This document shows positions 15,718 to 23,218 of a DNA stretch of 33,102 nt, piece after piece (the stretch's first letter is position 1; every line of letters begins with the position of its first letter). Origin of the DNA: an uncultured Lachnospiraceae bacterium (GTDB lineage: Bacteria > Bacillota > Clostridia > Lachnospirales > Lachnospiraceae); contig CAJUHG010000027.1 in assembly GCA_910586005.1 (NCBI GenBank), positions 1-33,102 on the forward strand. The letters are read 5' to 3'. The notes below the pieces were generated by a model. That model ran no database searches. It was not told the DNA's origin and saw nothing but the letters and a program-made list of their open reading frames with translations. The position numbers and the translations under genes are program-made.

Positions 15718-17043
15718 ATGAAAAATATGAAATTAAGAACAAGATTAATAGTAGGATTTGCAATTATTTTTGTATTGATTCTTGTTATTGGACTTAGCTG
15801 TTATAAGCTTTTATCAGGGCTTAATGCAGATACATTAAAACAAGAAATTATTGTATTGGTTTTGATGGTAATAACACTTATTTTTAGTGTATGTTTATCA
15901 GTTACAATTCTAAGAGATATTCGACTTTCTTTGGATGTATTAATTAAAGCTGCAAAAGAAATTGCAGTTGGGAATGCAAATATTACTTTGGAAAAATATA
16001 AAGATGATGAATTTGGTGAATTAGTAGATGAATTCCAGAAAATAATTGATAATATTAAATATCAAGGAGATATCTCAAAAATGATTGCTACAGGTGACCT
16101 GACTGCTAATGTCATTACAAAGGGACAAAAAGATATCTTAGGAAATGCTTTGGATGGCATTATTAGAGAAAATAATAGAATGCTTTCTGATATTCAAGAG
16201 TCTACCATGCAAGTGACAATAGGAGCAGAACAAGTATCAGATGCTAGTCAGGCTCTCGCACAAGGAGCAACAGAACAGGCAAGTGCAACAGAAGAAATTA
16301 CAGCTTCTATGAATGAGATTGCTGAAAGAACCAAGGTAAATGTAGAACAAATTAATCAAGCAAATGATTTAGTTGAGAATATGGGAAAAGAGGCAGTCAA
16401 TATCAATGATAGTATGACAGAAATGATGAGTGCAATGTCAGATATCAATGAAGCTTCTGAAAATATTTCTAAAATTATTAAAGTAATTGATGATATTGCT
16501 TTCCAAACAAATATTCTTGCATTAAATGCAGCAGTAGAAGCTGCAAGAGCAGGTATTCATGGAAAAGGATTTGCGGTTGTTGCAGAAGAAGTAAGAAGTC
16601 TTGCTGGAAAGAGTGCATCTGCTGCTAGTGAAACAGCAGAAATGATTGAGGATTCTATCTATAAGGTAGGGCTTGGATCTAAGATTGCAAAAGAAACAAG
16701 TGGTTCTTTATCAGAAATTATGAAAAAGATTGAGCGAGTAGTTGAATTGACTCATAGTATAGCAGTAGCATCTAATGATCAAGCCACAGCAGTTACTCAA
16801 ATTGATCAGGCAATCAATCAAGTATCTCAGGTAACACAAACTAACTCTGCAACAAGCGAAGAATGTGCAGCGGCTAGTGAAGAATTATCTAATCAAGCTG
16901 CAACTTTGCGTAGATTAGTAGGCAATTACAAGTTGAAGGATAATGGCCAAAGATTTAATTCTACAATAGAAACAGATAGTTATAAAAGACCAGAAGAGAA
17001 CGAGAAAATAATTTCCCTAGAAGGTGACTTTGGAAAATATTAA
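15718..17043 (+). CDS. Methyl-accepting chemotaxis protein without an extracellular sensor
   Basis: The receptor has two membrane helices (about residues 11-30 and 44-66) joined by only about 13 residues, so there is no extracellular ligand domain. HAMP-like segments follow (about 67-155), then a long signalling coiled coil with the conserved hairpin tip IAFQTNILALNAAVEAARAG. GKGFAVVAEEVRSLA comes directly after the tip. I chose the ATG at 15718, eight bases after AAGGAGG; a GTG one codon earlier is also open. It closes the che block and is the natural receptor for its CheA and CheW. It may sense membrane state, a cytoplasmic cue or a partner protein. Repeat copy C follows. Confidence 0.93.
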   Translation: MKNMKLRTRLIVGFAIIFVLILVIGLSCYKLLSGLNADTLKQEIIVLVLMVITLIFSVCLSVTILRDIRLSLDVLIKAAKEIAVGNANITLEKYKDDEFGELVDEFQKIIDNIKYQGDISKMIATGDLTANVITKGQKDILGNALDGIIRENNRMLSDIQESTMQVTIGAEQVSDASQALAQGATEQASATEEITASMNEIAERTKVNVEQINQANDLVENMGKEAVNINDSMTEMMSAMSDINEASENISKIIKVIDDIAFQTNILALNAAVEAARAGIHGKGFAVVAEEVRSLAGKSASAASETAEMIEDSIYKVGLGSKIAKETSGSLSEIMKKIERVVELTHSIAVASNDQATAVTQIDQAINQVSQVTQTNSATSEECAAASEELSNQAATLRRLVGNYKLKDNGQRFNSTIETDSYKRPEENEKIISLEGDFGKY

Positions 17044-17054
17044 GCTACAAGAGA

Positions 17055-17096
17055 AACAATAGAAAGTACGCTTTGCGAACTTCTATTGTCATGAAC
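17055..17096 (+). repeat. Dispersed palindromic element, copy C
   Basis: This 42-bp copy matches copy B at 40 of 43 aligned positions, with one deleted T and two C-to-T changes. It starts 11 bases after the chemoreceptor stop codon. A perfect 30-base palindrome of unrelated sequence begins four bases beyond it. Confidence 0.85.
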
Positions 17097-17100
17097 TATT

Positions 17101-17130
17101 AGATACCCCACAGCTCGCTGTGGGGTATCT
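17101..17130. terminator. Perfect GC-rich hairpin after the che block
   Basis: AGATACCCCACAGC (17101-17114) and GCTGTGGGGTATCT (17117-17130) are exact reverse complements separated by two bases, so 13 pairs close a CTCG loop. It is the strongest hairpin in the window and lies at the end of the chemotaxis operon. No T-tract follows, so it may mark a processed or factor-assisted 3' end. Confidence 0.6.
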
Positions 17131-17282
17131 AACTGAAAAGAAATATAGAGCAAAGATACAATTAAAATTACAAAGCAAGTAAAAAACCGGAGAATTTAAC
17201 TAAGAAAAAAATAGAGAACAGGTATTTTCTCTATGGAAAAGCTCTTAGAAAACGATAGAAAGAATAATAAGAGGAAAATTAT

Positions 17283-18617
17283 ATGGTGCATAGATTAAGT
17301 AGGGTGCAAACAATTGCAATTGGATTTTTACTGATTATTATCATAGGAACCATACTTTTGATGTTACCTATAGCATCTAGAAATGGAGAAAGTGTTGGAT
17401 TTTTAAATGCACTTTTTACTGCGACTAGTAGTACTTGTGTGACAGGATTAGTGGTAGTTGATACTTATAGCAATTGGACTTTATTTGGACAAATTATAAT
17501 TATTATATTGGTTCAAATCGGAGGATTGGGATTTATCACAATTGGTGTCTTTTTTTCTATATTTTTAAAAAGAAGAATTGGATTAAAAGAACGTAATTTG
17601 ATTCAAGAAAGTGTCAACACGCTCCAAATTGGTGGTACAGTTCGTTTAGTAAGAAAAATTGTTTGTTATAGTGTGATAATTGAAGGAACAGGAGCACTTC
17701 TTTTGATGATAAGATTTATTCCTAGTTTTGGTTGGTTAAAAGGAATTTGGTATGGAATTTTTCATTCTGTTTCAGCTTTCTGCAATGCAGGTTTTGATCT
17801 GATGGGACAGTTTGAACCATATGCTTCTCTTACTATGTACTATAATGATATTTTAGTTAATGTTGTTATTATGTCTCTAATTATTATTGGGGGTATTGGT
17901 TTTATTGTATGGGATGATATTTCAGTCCATAAATGGAACATGAAAAAATATATGTTACATACTAAGATTGTACTTACTATGACAATTGCATTAATTGTGG
18001 TAGGAAGCCTGTGCTTTTATTTATTTGAACAAGAAAATCTTTTGGCTGATATGGATATAAAAGGTAAGATTTTATCTTCTATATTTGGGGCAGTAACACC
18101 AAGAACGGCCGGTTTTAATACCACAGATACAGGAGCTTATACAGAGGCCACAAGATTATTGACAGTAATTTTGATGTTTATAGGGGGAAGCCCTGGTTCT
18201 ACAGCCGGTGGTATAAAAACTACAACAATGGTTGTTATTCTTCTATATATTTGGTCTACTTTACGCAACAAAAGAGGATTAAATATTTTTGGCAGAAGAT
18301 TAGATGAGGATTGTATCAAGAAGGCAAGTACAGTATTTTTTATCAATTTACTCTTAGCAGCAGTATCTTCTTTGATTATGTGTGGGCTAGAAACCTCCTT
18401 ACCAATATCTGATATTTTTATGGAGGTATTCTCTGCTATTGGAACAGTAGGAATATCAACTGGAATTACAAGAGATATTACAATTATATCAAAAATTCTT
18501 CTGATTTTTCTTATGTATAGTGGTAGAATAGGAAGTATGTCTTTTGCATTATCTTTTACAGAGAAAAAACAAAGTTCTCCAGTAAAATTACCAATAGAGC
18601 GTATTACCATAGGATAA
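17283..18617 (+). CDS. ktrB: TrkH/KtrB-type potassium uptake membrane subunit
   Basis: The 444-residue membrane protein is the ion-translocating subunit of a Ktr/Trk system. It begins with a KtrB-like LLMLPIASRNGESVGFLNAL. The four pore loops are visible: TSSTCVTGL, SAFCNAGFD, TPRTAGFNT and GTVGISTG. Each holds the glycine that lines the filter of this superfamily. The length (about 440) fits KtrB better than the longer proteobacterial TrkH. AGAGGA precedes the ATG at 17283. The regulatory subunit follows 76 bases later. A hairpin at 17211-17234 lies in its 5' region; I do not see a c-di-AMP (ydaO) riboswitch. Confidence 0.92.
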   Translation: MVHRLSRVQTIAIGFLLIIIIGTILLMLPIASRNGESVGFLNALFTATSSTCVTGLVVVDTYSNWTLFGQIIIIILVQIGGLGFITIGVFFSIFLKRRIGLKERNLIQESVNTLQIGGTVRLVRKIVCYSVIIEGTGALLLMIRFIPSFGWLKGIWYGIFHSVSAFCNAGFDLMGQFEPYASLTMYYNDILVNVVIMSLIIIGGIGFIVWDDISVHKWNMKKYMLHTKIVLTMTIALIVVGSLCFYLFEQENLLADMDIKGKILSSIFGAVTPRTAGFNTTDTGAYTEATRLLTVILMFIGGSPGSTAGGIKTTTMVVILLYIWSTLRNKRGLNIFGRRLDEDCIKKASTVFFINLLLAAVSSLIMCGLETSLPISDIFMEVFSAIGTVGISTGITRDITIISKILLIFLMYSGRIGSMSFALSFTEKKQSSPVKLPIERITIG

Positions 18618-18693
18618 AAAATAAAAGGAAAAAATCAGCAGTTTTTGAAAAAAGTATTGATAGAGGTATTACAATTAAAAATAGGAGAAAGAA

Positions 18694-19341
18694 ATGAAAT
18701 CAATTTTAGTAATTGGAATCGGAAGATTTGGAAAACATTTATGTGAAGGGTTAGTAAAAAATGGAAATGATGTAATGGCAGTAGATGAAGAGGAAGAAAA
18801 TCTAGAAGATATTTTATCTATTGTAACGAGTGCAAAAATTGGGGATTGTACAAGAGAAGAAGTATTAAAAAGTTTTGGTGTCAGCAACTTTGACATTTGT
18901 TTTGTATGTATTGGTACAAATTTTCAAAGTAGTCTAGAAGTTACTAGTTTGTTAAAAGATTTGGGTGCACCCTATGTAATTAGCAAAGCTACTAGAGATA
19001 TTCAAGCAAAGTTCCTATTGAAAAATGGAGCAGATGAAGTGATTTATCCAGATAGAGATATTGCAAAACGGATAGCTGTTAAAGTGAGTGCTAATCATGT
19101 TTATGACTATATGGAAATGGGAGAATATTCCATTTATGAAATACAACCATTAGAAGAATGGGTTGGGAAATCTATTAAAGAAGTGAATTTTCGTGTGAAA
19201 TATAATGCAAGTATTTTGGGAATTAAACAGAATGGTGAAACAAGTTTGTTGCCAGATGCAAATCATATCTTTCGAAGAGAAGAGCATTTAATGGTAATAG
19301 GCAAAAAAGAAGATATTGATCGAATATTGAAACGCTTGTAA
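18694..19341 (+). CDS. ktrA: KtrA/TrkA-type potassium channel regulatory subunit (RCK)
   Basis: The 215-residue cytoplasmic protein forms a ring that gates the membrane subunit. It has an RCK_N Rossmann fold with the nucleotide loop VIGIGRFGKHL (residues 5-15) and acidic residues after strand 2 (VDEEEE), then an RCK_C domain from about residue 140 (IQPLEEWVGKSIKEVNFR). Relatives bind ATP/ADP or NAD(H), and RCK_C domains of this type often bind c-di-AMP. ATAGGAGA lies just before the start at 18694. It is probably co-transcribed with ktrB. Confidence 0.93.
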   Translation: MKSILVIGIGRFGKHLCEGLVKNGNDVMAVDEEEENLEDILSIVTSAKIGDCTREEVLKSFGVSNFDICFVCIGTNFQSSLEVTSLLKDLGAPYVISKATRDIQAKFLLKNGADEVIYPDRDIAKRIAVKVSANHVYDYMEMGEYSIYEIQPLEEWVGKSIKEVNFRVKYNASILGIKQNGETSLLPDANHIFRREEHLMVIGKKEDIDRILKRL

Positions 19342-19376
19342 TTTTGTAAAATAATAAATTTTCTAAATTTATACCT

Positions 19377-19496
19377 AGAGGGGGAACTTAATATCCCTCT
19401 CTAAGGCATATATAACCATGTGACTGTTTGATAAAGAATATCCTTTGAAACACATGTGGTCATTTCACAAGGAATAAAGGTGAAAGTTTTATCAAA
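19377..19496 (+). promoter_or_regulatory. Inverted repeats in the gap before the PAP2 gene
   Basis: The 206-base gap holds two pairings. AGAGGG (19377-19382) pairs with CCCTCT (19395-19400), perhaps a weak end for the ktr transcript. TTTGATAAA (19427-19435) pairs perfectly with TTTATCAAA (19488-19496) and encloses a smaller TCCTT/AAGGA stem. No T-tract or known riboswitch core is visible. Confidence 0.3.
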
Positions 19497-19547
19497 TGAA
19501 AAGATGAATAAATTATTTACAAGAGATAAAAGAAAAGGGAGGTTAAG

Positions 19548-20102
19548 ATGCTGCAATATGTAATGGAACTAGATGGTAGGATTTTATTGTTTATTCAAGA
19601 ATATTTAAGGCTTGATTGCTTAAATCCATTTGTGTTGTTTATTACAAAATTGGGAGATGCAGGAATTATTTGGATTGCATTGACAGCATTTCTTTTAACA
19701 CAAAAGAAATATCAAAAGGCAGGAGTATCTATGGCTATTGCCTTGATACTAGGTTTTATAATGACCAATATGTTATTTAAAAATATGATTATGCGTCCAC
19801 GCCCTTTTGATACTATACCAGAACTTTATGCATTAGTTCCTGTTGGAGGATGGTCTTTTCCATCTGGACATTCCACAAGTTCTATAGCAGCAGCTGTTGC
19901 AATGTTTTGGCATGTACCAAGAAACATGGGAATTTCAGCATTGGTTTTGGGAATTTTAATTTGTCTGTCTAGATTGTATGTTGGGGTTCATTATCCTACA
20001 GATGTTCTTTTTGGAGCTTTGCTTGGAGTACTAGCAGCTGTATGTGCGTTATGGCTAACAAGAAAAGATAAAAAGGATACAAAAGAAATTAAAATTTATT
20101 AG
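19548..20102 (+). CDS. PAP2-family membrane phosphatase
   Basis: The 184-residue protein has about five or six membrane helices and all three acid-phosphatase motifs: KNMIMRPRP (C1), PSGHS (C2, about residues 105-109) and SRLYVGVHYPTD (C3). The active-site histidines are those of C2 and C3. Members dephosphorylate lipid phosphates such as undecaprenyl pyrophosphate or phosphatidic acid, so lipid-carrier recycling is a reasonable guess. GGGAGG precedes the ATG at 19548. The DUF1653 gene follows after 16 bases and is probably co-transcribed. Confidence 0.92.
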   Translation: MLQYVMELDGRILLFIQEYLRLDCLNPFVLFITKLGDAGIIWIALTAFLLTQKKYQKAGVSMAIALILGFIMTNMLFKNMIMRPRPFDTIPELYALVPVGGWSFPSGHSTSSIAAAVAMFWHVPRNMGISALVLGILICLSRLYVGVHYPTDVLFGALLGVLAAVCALWLTRKDKKDTKEIKIY

Positions 20103-20118
20103 GAGGAGAGGAGATAAC

Positions 20119-20634
20119 ATGTCACAAGGGAATCCAAAACCAGGAGAATTTTATTTAGATTTGAAAGAAAAACTATATCAGATTATAACCATTGCAGAAC
20201 ATTCAGAAACAGGGGATATACTTGTTATTTACCAAGCATTATATGGAAAATTTCAGATATATGCTTGTCCACTTGAAAAATTTATTGATTTGGCAGATTT
20301 GAAAGAATATCCAGATATAAAACAAACATATCAATTTCAATTAGTTGAGACTGAAAAAAATGATATAGTTTTGAAATCTCAAGAACAAGTAGAAGTTGCA
20401 ATGAAAAACAAAACTTCAGAAGAGAAAATGATGGCTTTCTTTGATGCAGATACTATGGAAGAAAAATATAAAATTTTGCTAGATATGAGAGATGATATTA
20501 CAGATTTAATGATAAATAATATGGCAGTAGTATTGGATATAGTGATTGAAGAGGGACCATTAGAACAGCGCTATGAGGAGTTAAAAACTTGTGTTCGCAC
20601 TTTTCAAAAATATGAGATAGATAGATTTCGTTAA
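20119..20634 (+). CDS. DUF1653-containing protein
   Basis: The first 65 residues carry the DUF1653 pattern: KPGEFYLDLKEKLYQII, AEHSETGDILVIYQALYG, then CPLEKFIDL. The rest (about 80-171) is a charged helical extension not found in the minimal domain; it includes EEKMMAFFDADTMEEKYKIL. The function is unknown. The protein is probably cytoplasmic, with no signal peptide or membrane segment. TAGGAGGAGAGG gives it a very strong ribosome binding site, and it follows the PAP2 gene closely. Confidence 0.85.
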   Translation: MSQGNPKPGEFYLDLKEKLYQIITIAEHSETGDILVIYQALYGKFQIYACPLEKFIDLADLKEYPDIKQTYQFQLVETEKNDIVLKSQEQVEVAMKNKTSEEKMMAFFDADTMEEKYKILLDMRDDITDLMINNMAVVLDIVIEEGPLEQRYEELKTCVRTFQKYEIDRFR

Positions 20635-20674
20635 TGGTTATTCTATATGCATAGTTGTGTATCATTGGTTGTCA

Positions 20675-20708
20675 TATCATAGGAAATGCAAAGTGATCTC
20701 CTATGATA
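20675..20708 (+). other. 10-bp hairpin downstream of the DUF1653 gene
   Basis: TATCATAGGA (20675-20684) pairs perfectly with TCCTATGATA (20699-20708) around 14 bases. It lies 41 bases after the DUF1653 stop codon. The next T-rich stretch begins only at about 20723, so it is not a standard terminator. Confidence 0.5.
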
Positions 20709-20739
20709 GAACAAAGTGTGCATATTATTTTTTATTTTA

Positions 20740-20826
20740 TTTATAGGAAAGACATATACTTTAATGCTTCATAGTAGCACGGTCTTTCCTATAAAACAAG
20801 AAAAGGAGGTTGCCCCTCCTTTTTTT
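20740..20826 (+). promoter_or_regulatory. Structured region with terminator upstream of pyrC (candidate attenuator)
   Basis: A 14-bp stem joins 20740-20753 to 20782-20795 (core ATAGGAAAGAC with GTCTTTCCTAT). Its 28-base loop holds a small TGCT/AGCA hairpin. Six bases later comes an intrinsic terminator: AAAAGGAGG (20801-20809) with CCTCCTTTT (20815-20823), then more T to 20826. The order stem, terminator, biosynthetic operon fits an attenuation leader. The PyrR binding loop expected for pyr operons is not apparent, so the unit could equally end the upstream operon. Confidence 0.5.
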
Positions 20827-20861
20827 CTGTGATAAAATGGAAGAAACAGATTAAGATAGTT

Positions 20862-20867
20862 TATAAT
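20862..20867 (+). promoter_or_regulatory. Possible -10 box of the pyr operon
   Basis: A perfect TATAAT lies 27 bases before the pyrC start codon, after the terminator at 20801-20826. No recognisable -35 box lies 16-18 bases upstream, so the promoter is weak, depends on an activator, or is not real. Confidence 0.3.
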
Positions 20868-20893
20868 TATTTTAAGAAAGGGATTTTTCAGGT

Positions 20894-22168
20894 ATGTTGC
20901 TTCTAATTAAAAATGGAACCGTCATTAATCCAGGAGATAAGACAGAAAAAAAAGCAGATATTCTTGTAAAAGATGGAAGGATTCAAAAAATTGCTGAGAA
21001 ACAATCCATAAAGGCAGATCGGGTTGTAGATGCTACTGGTTGTTATGTTATGCCAGGGTTTATAGATATGCATGTGCATTTACGTGACCCTGGGTTAGAA
21101 CATAAAGAAACAGTAGAAACAGGAGTTAAGGCAGCAATACATGGAGGCTTTACTACAGTAGTAGCAATGCCTAATACAAAACCAGTTGTGGATAATGCAG
21201 ATGTGGTGAATTATGTTCATAATAAAGCATATAATATAGGACTTGCAAATGTACTACAAGCTGGAGCAGTTACAAAGGGACAGCGAGGAGAAGTGTTATC
21301 TGATATTGAGGGAATGGTAGAAGCTGGAATTCCTGGTATTAGCGAAGATGGGAAATCGGTGATGAATGCCCAATTATATAGAGAAGCAATGACCCTTGCA
21401 GTAAAGTATGATATTCCTATATTTGCACATTGTGAAGATATTAATTTGGTAAATGGTGGTGTGGTAAATGCAGATGAAATAACAGAAAGTATGCATTTAA
21501 AAGGTATTAGTAATGCTGTAGAAGATGTAATTATAGCAAGAGATATTCTATTAGCAAAAGAAACAGGAGCTGCTTTACATTTATGCCATTGTTCTACCAA
21601 AGATAGTGTAAAGATGGTTGAATTGGCGAAAAAAGCTGGTATTCGCGTAACGGCAGAGGTCTGTCCGCATCATTTTATTTTAACTAGTAGTGATTTAAAA
21701 GAAGATGATGCTAATTATAAAATGAATCCCCCCCTTCGTACAAAGGAAGATGTAGAGGCCTTGAAGAAAGGCTTGAAAGAGGGGATTATGGATGTGATTT
21801 CTACAGATCATGCACCTCATACCACAATGGAAAAGAAAATGGGACTAAGAAAAGCTCCTTTTGGAATTGTTGGTCTAGAAACTGCAGCAGCTTTAACTAT
21901 GACTGAATTAGTAGATAAAGGTTATCTTACTATCATACAAATGGCTGAAAAAATGAGTTATAATCCCGCCAAGATATTAGGGATTGATAAAGGAGTTATA
22001 GAAGAGGGAAAAATAGCAGACCTTGTAGTATTTAATGCAGAAAAGGAATATATCATTGACCCAAATAATTTTTGGTCTAGAGGTAAGAATACTCCTTTTG
22101 CGGGGAGAAAAGTAAAAGGTATGGTAATGGCAACAATTGTAGGTGGAAAAGTTGTATATGAAAAATAA
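20894..22168 (+). CDS. pyrC: Dihydroorotase
   Basis: Dihydroorotase cyclises carbamoyl-aspartate to dihydroorotate, the third step of UMP synthesis. The 424-residue length and motifs fit class I enzymes: the zinc-binding DMHVHLRDPG near residue 60, later metal-site histidines in FAHCED, LCHCST and CPHHF, and ISTDHAPH near residue 303. The C-terminal part has the amidohydrolase ending IADLVVFNAEKEYIID. AAAGGGA lies upstream of the ATG at 20894. It heads the pyr cluster; pyrB and carAB are not nearby. Confidence 0.96.
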   Translation: MLLLIKNGTVINPGDKTEKKADILVKDGRIQKIAEKQSIKADRVVDATGCYVMPGFIDMHVHLRDPGLEHKETVETGVKAAIHGGFTTVVAMPNTKPVVDNADVVNYVHNKAYNIGLANVLQAGAVTKGQRGEVLSDIEGMVEAGIPGISEDGKSVMNAQLYREAMTLAVKYDIPIFAHCEDINLVNGGVVNADEITESMHLKGISNAVEDVIIARDILLAKETGAALHLCHCSTKDSVKMVELAKKAGIRVTAEVCPHHFILTSSDLKEDDANYKMNPPLRTKEDVEALKKGLKEGIMDVISTDHAPHTTMEKKMGLRKAPFGIVGLETAAALTMTELVDKGYLTIIQMAEKMSYNPAKILGIDKGVIEEGKIADLVVFNAEKEYIIDPNNFWSRGKNTPFAGRKVKGMVMATIVGGKVVYEK

Positions 22169-22182
22169 AGTGAGGATAGGCA

Positions 22183-23112
22183 ATGATTAATAAATTAGTG
22201 GAAAAGATTCAAAAAACACATGCTCCAATTGTAGTAGGTTTAGATCCTATGCTGGATTATATTCCAGAACATGTTTTAGAGAGAGCATTTCAAGATTGTG
22301 GAGAAACTTTAGAAGGAGCGGCAGAAGCTATTTGGCAATTTAACAAAGAAATTATTGATAATATTTATGATTTAATTCCAGCAGTAAAACCACAGATAGC
22401 TATGTATGAACAATTTGGCATTTCTGGGCTTATAGCTTTTAAAAAAACCATAGATTATTGTCATGAGAAGGAGCTTATTGTAATTGGAGATATAAAACGA
22501 GGGGATATTGGTTCTACATCTGCAGCTTATGCAACGGGGCATATTGGAAGAGTAACTGTGGGAAGTAAAACATATGCTCCGTTGGAAGAAGATTTTATTA
22601 CAATAAATCCTTATCTTGGCACAGATGGCGTAAAACCTTTTGTGGAAGTATGCAAGAAAGAGAAAAAAGGGTTGTTTATATTGGTAAAAACTTCTAATCC
22701 TTCCAGTGGAGAATTTCAGGACAAGTTAATAGAAGGTAGACCATTGTATGAACATGTGGGAGAAAAAGTAGCACAGTGGGGAGCTGATTGTATGGGAGAT
22801 TCTTATAGTTATATTGGAGCAGTGGTAGGGGCCACTTATCCAGAAATGGGAAAAATATTAAGAAATGTAATGCCAAAAAGTTTTATTCTTGTGCCAGGGT
22901 ATGGTGCACAAGGGGGGAAAGGTGCAGATTTGGTACATTTTTTTAATGAAGATGGTTTAGGAGCCATTGTAAATTCATCTAGAGGAATTATTGCAGCTTA
23001 CAAACAAGAATTATATGCAAAATTTGGAAACGAACATTTTGGAGAAGCGTCAAGAGCTGCTGTGGAAGATATGATAAAAGATATTGATGGGGCATTGCAA
23101 GCTGCAAAATAA
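22183..23112 (+). CDS. pyrF: Orotidine 5'-phosphate decarboxylase (long form)
   Basis: The enzyme decarboxylates OMP to UMP. At 309 residues it belongs to the long (type 2) PyrF group. The catalytic array is visible as DIKRGDIGSTSAAYA near residue 108, the N-terminal substrate aspartate is in VGLDPMLDYIP, and the phosphate loop is VPGYGAQGG followed by NSSRGI. The start lies 14 bases after pyrC, behind TGAGGA. A structured 106-base gap separates it from pyrK. Confidence 0.96.
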   Translation: MINKLVEKIQKTHAPIVVGLDPMLDYIPEHVLERAFQDCGETLEGAAEAIWQFNKEIIDNIYDLIPAVKPQIAMYEQFGISGLIAFKKTIDYCHEKELIVIGDIKRGDIGSTSAAYATGHIGRVTVGSKTYAPLEEDFITINPYLGTDGVKPFVEVCKKEKKGLFILVKTSNPSSGEFQDKLIEGRPLYEHVGEKVAQWGADCMGDSYSYIGAVVGATYPEMGKILRNVMPKSFILVPGYGAQGGKGADLVHFFNEDGLGAIVNSSRGIIAAYKQELYAKFGNEHFGEASRAAVEDMIKDIDGALQAAK

Positions 23113-23131
23113 AAAATTATCAGGTTTTCTA

Positions 23132-23188
23132 ATGAAAGACACTTGTACCAGAAAATGGTTATTGTGTCCCCATTGAAAATGCTTTCAT
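23132..23188 (+). other. Candidate three-way-junction RNA between pyrF and pyrK
   Basis: ATGAAA (23132-23137) pairs with TTTCAT (23183-23188) to close the unit. Inside are two hairpins. The first is GACAC (23138-23142) with GTGTC (23164-23168), topped by ACCA/TGGT (23147-23150 and 23156-23159) around GAAAA. The second is CATT/AATG (23171-23181) around GAA. Nearly every base is in a helix or a short loop, and the unit ends 30 bases before the pyrK start codon. I do not recognise the class. Confidence 0.4.
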
Positions 23189-23218
23189 AGTAAATTGGAC
23201 ATAATTTAGGAGAAGAGT

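Noticed and set aside
17131..17282. ydaO-type c-di-AMP riboswitch before ktrB
   Set aside because: Only a simple hairpin (17211-17234) is present; the long conserved ydaO core would not fit and its motifs are absent.
20641..20893. PyrR attenuation site before pyrC
   Set aside because: The conserved PyrR-binding loop could not be found on either side of the terminator.
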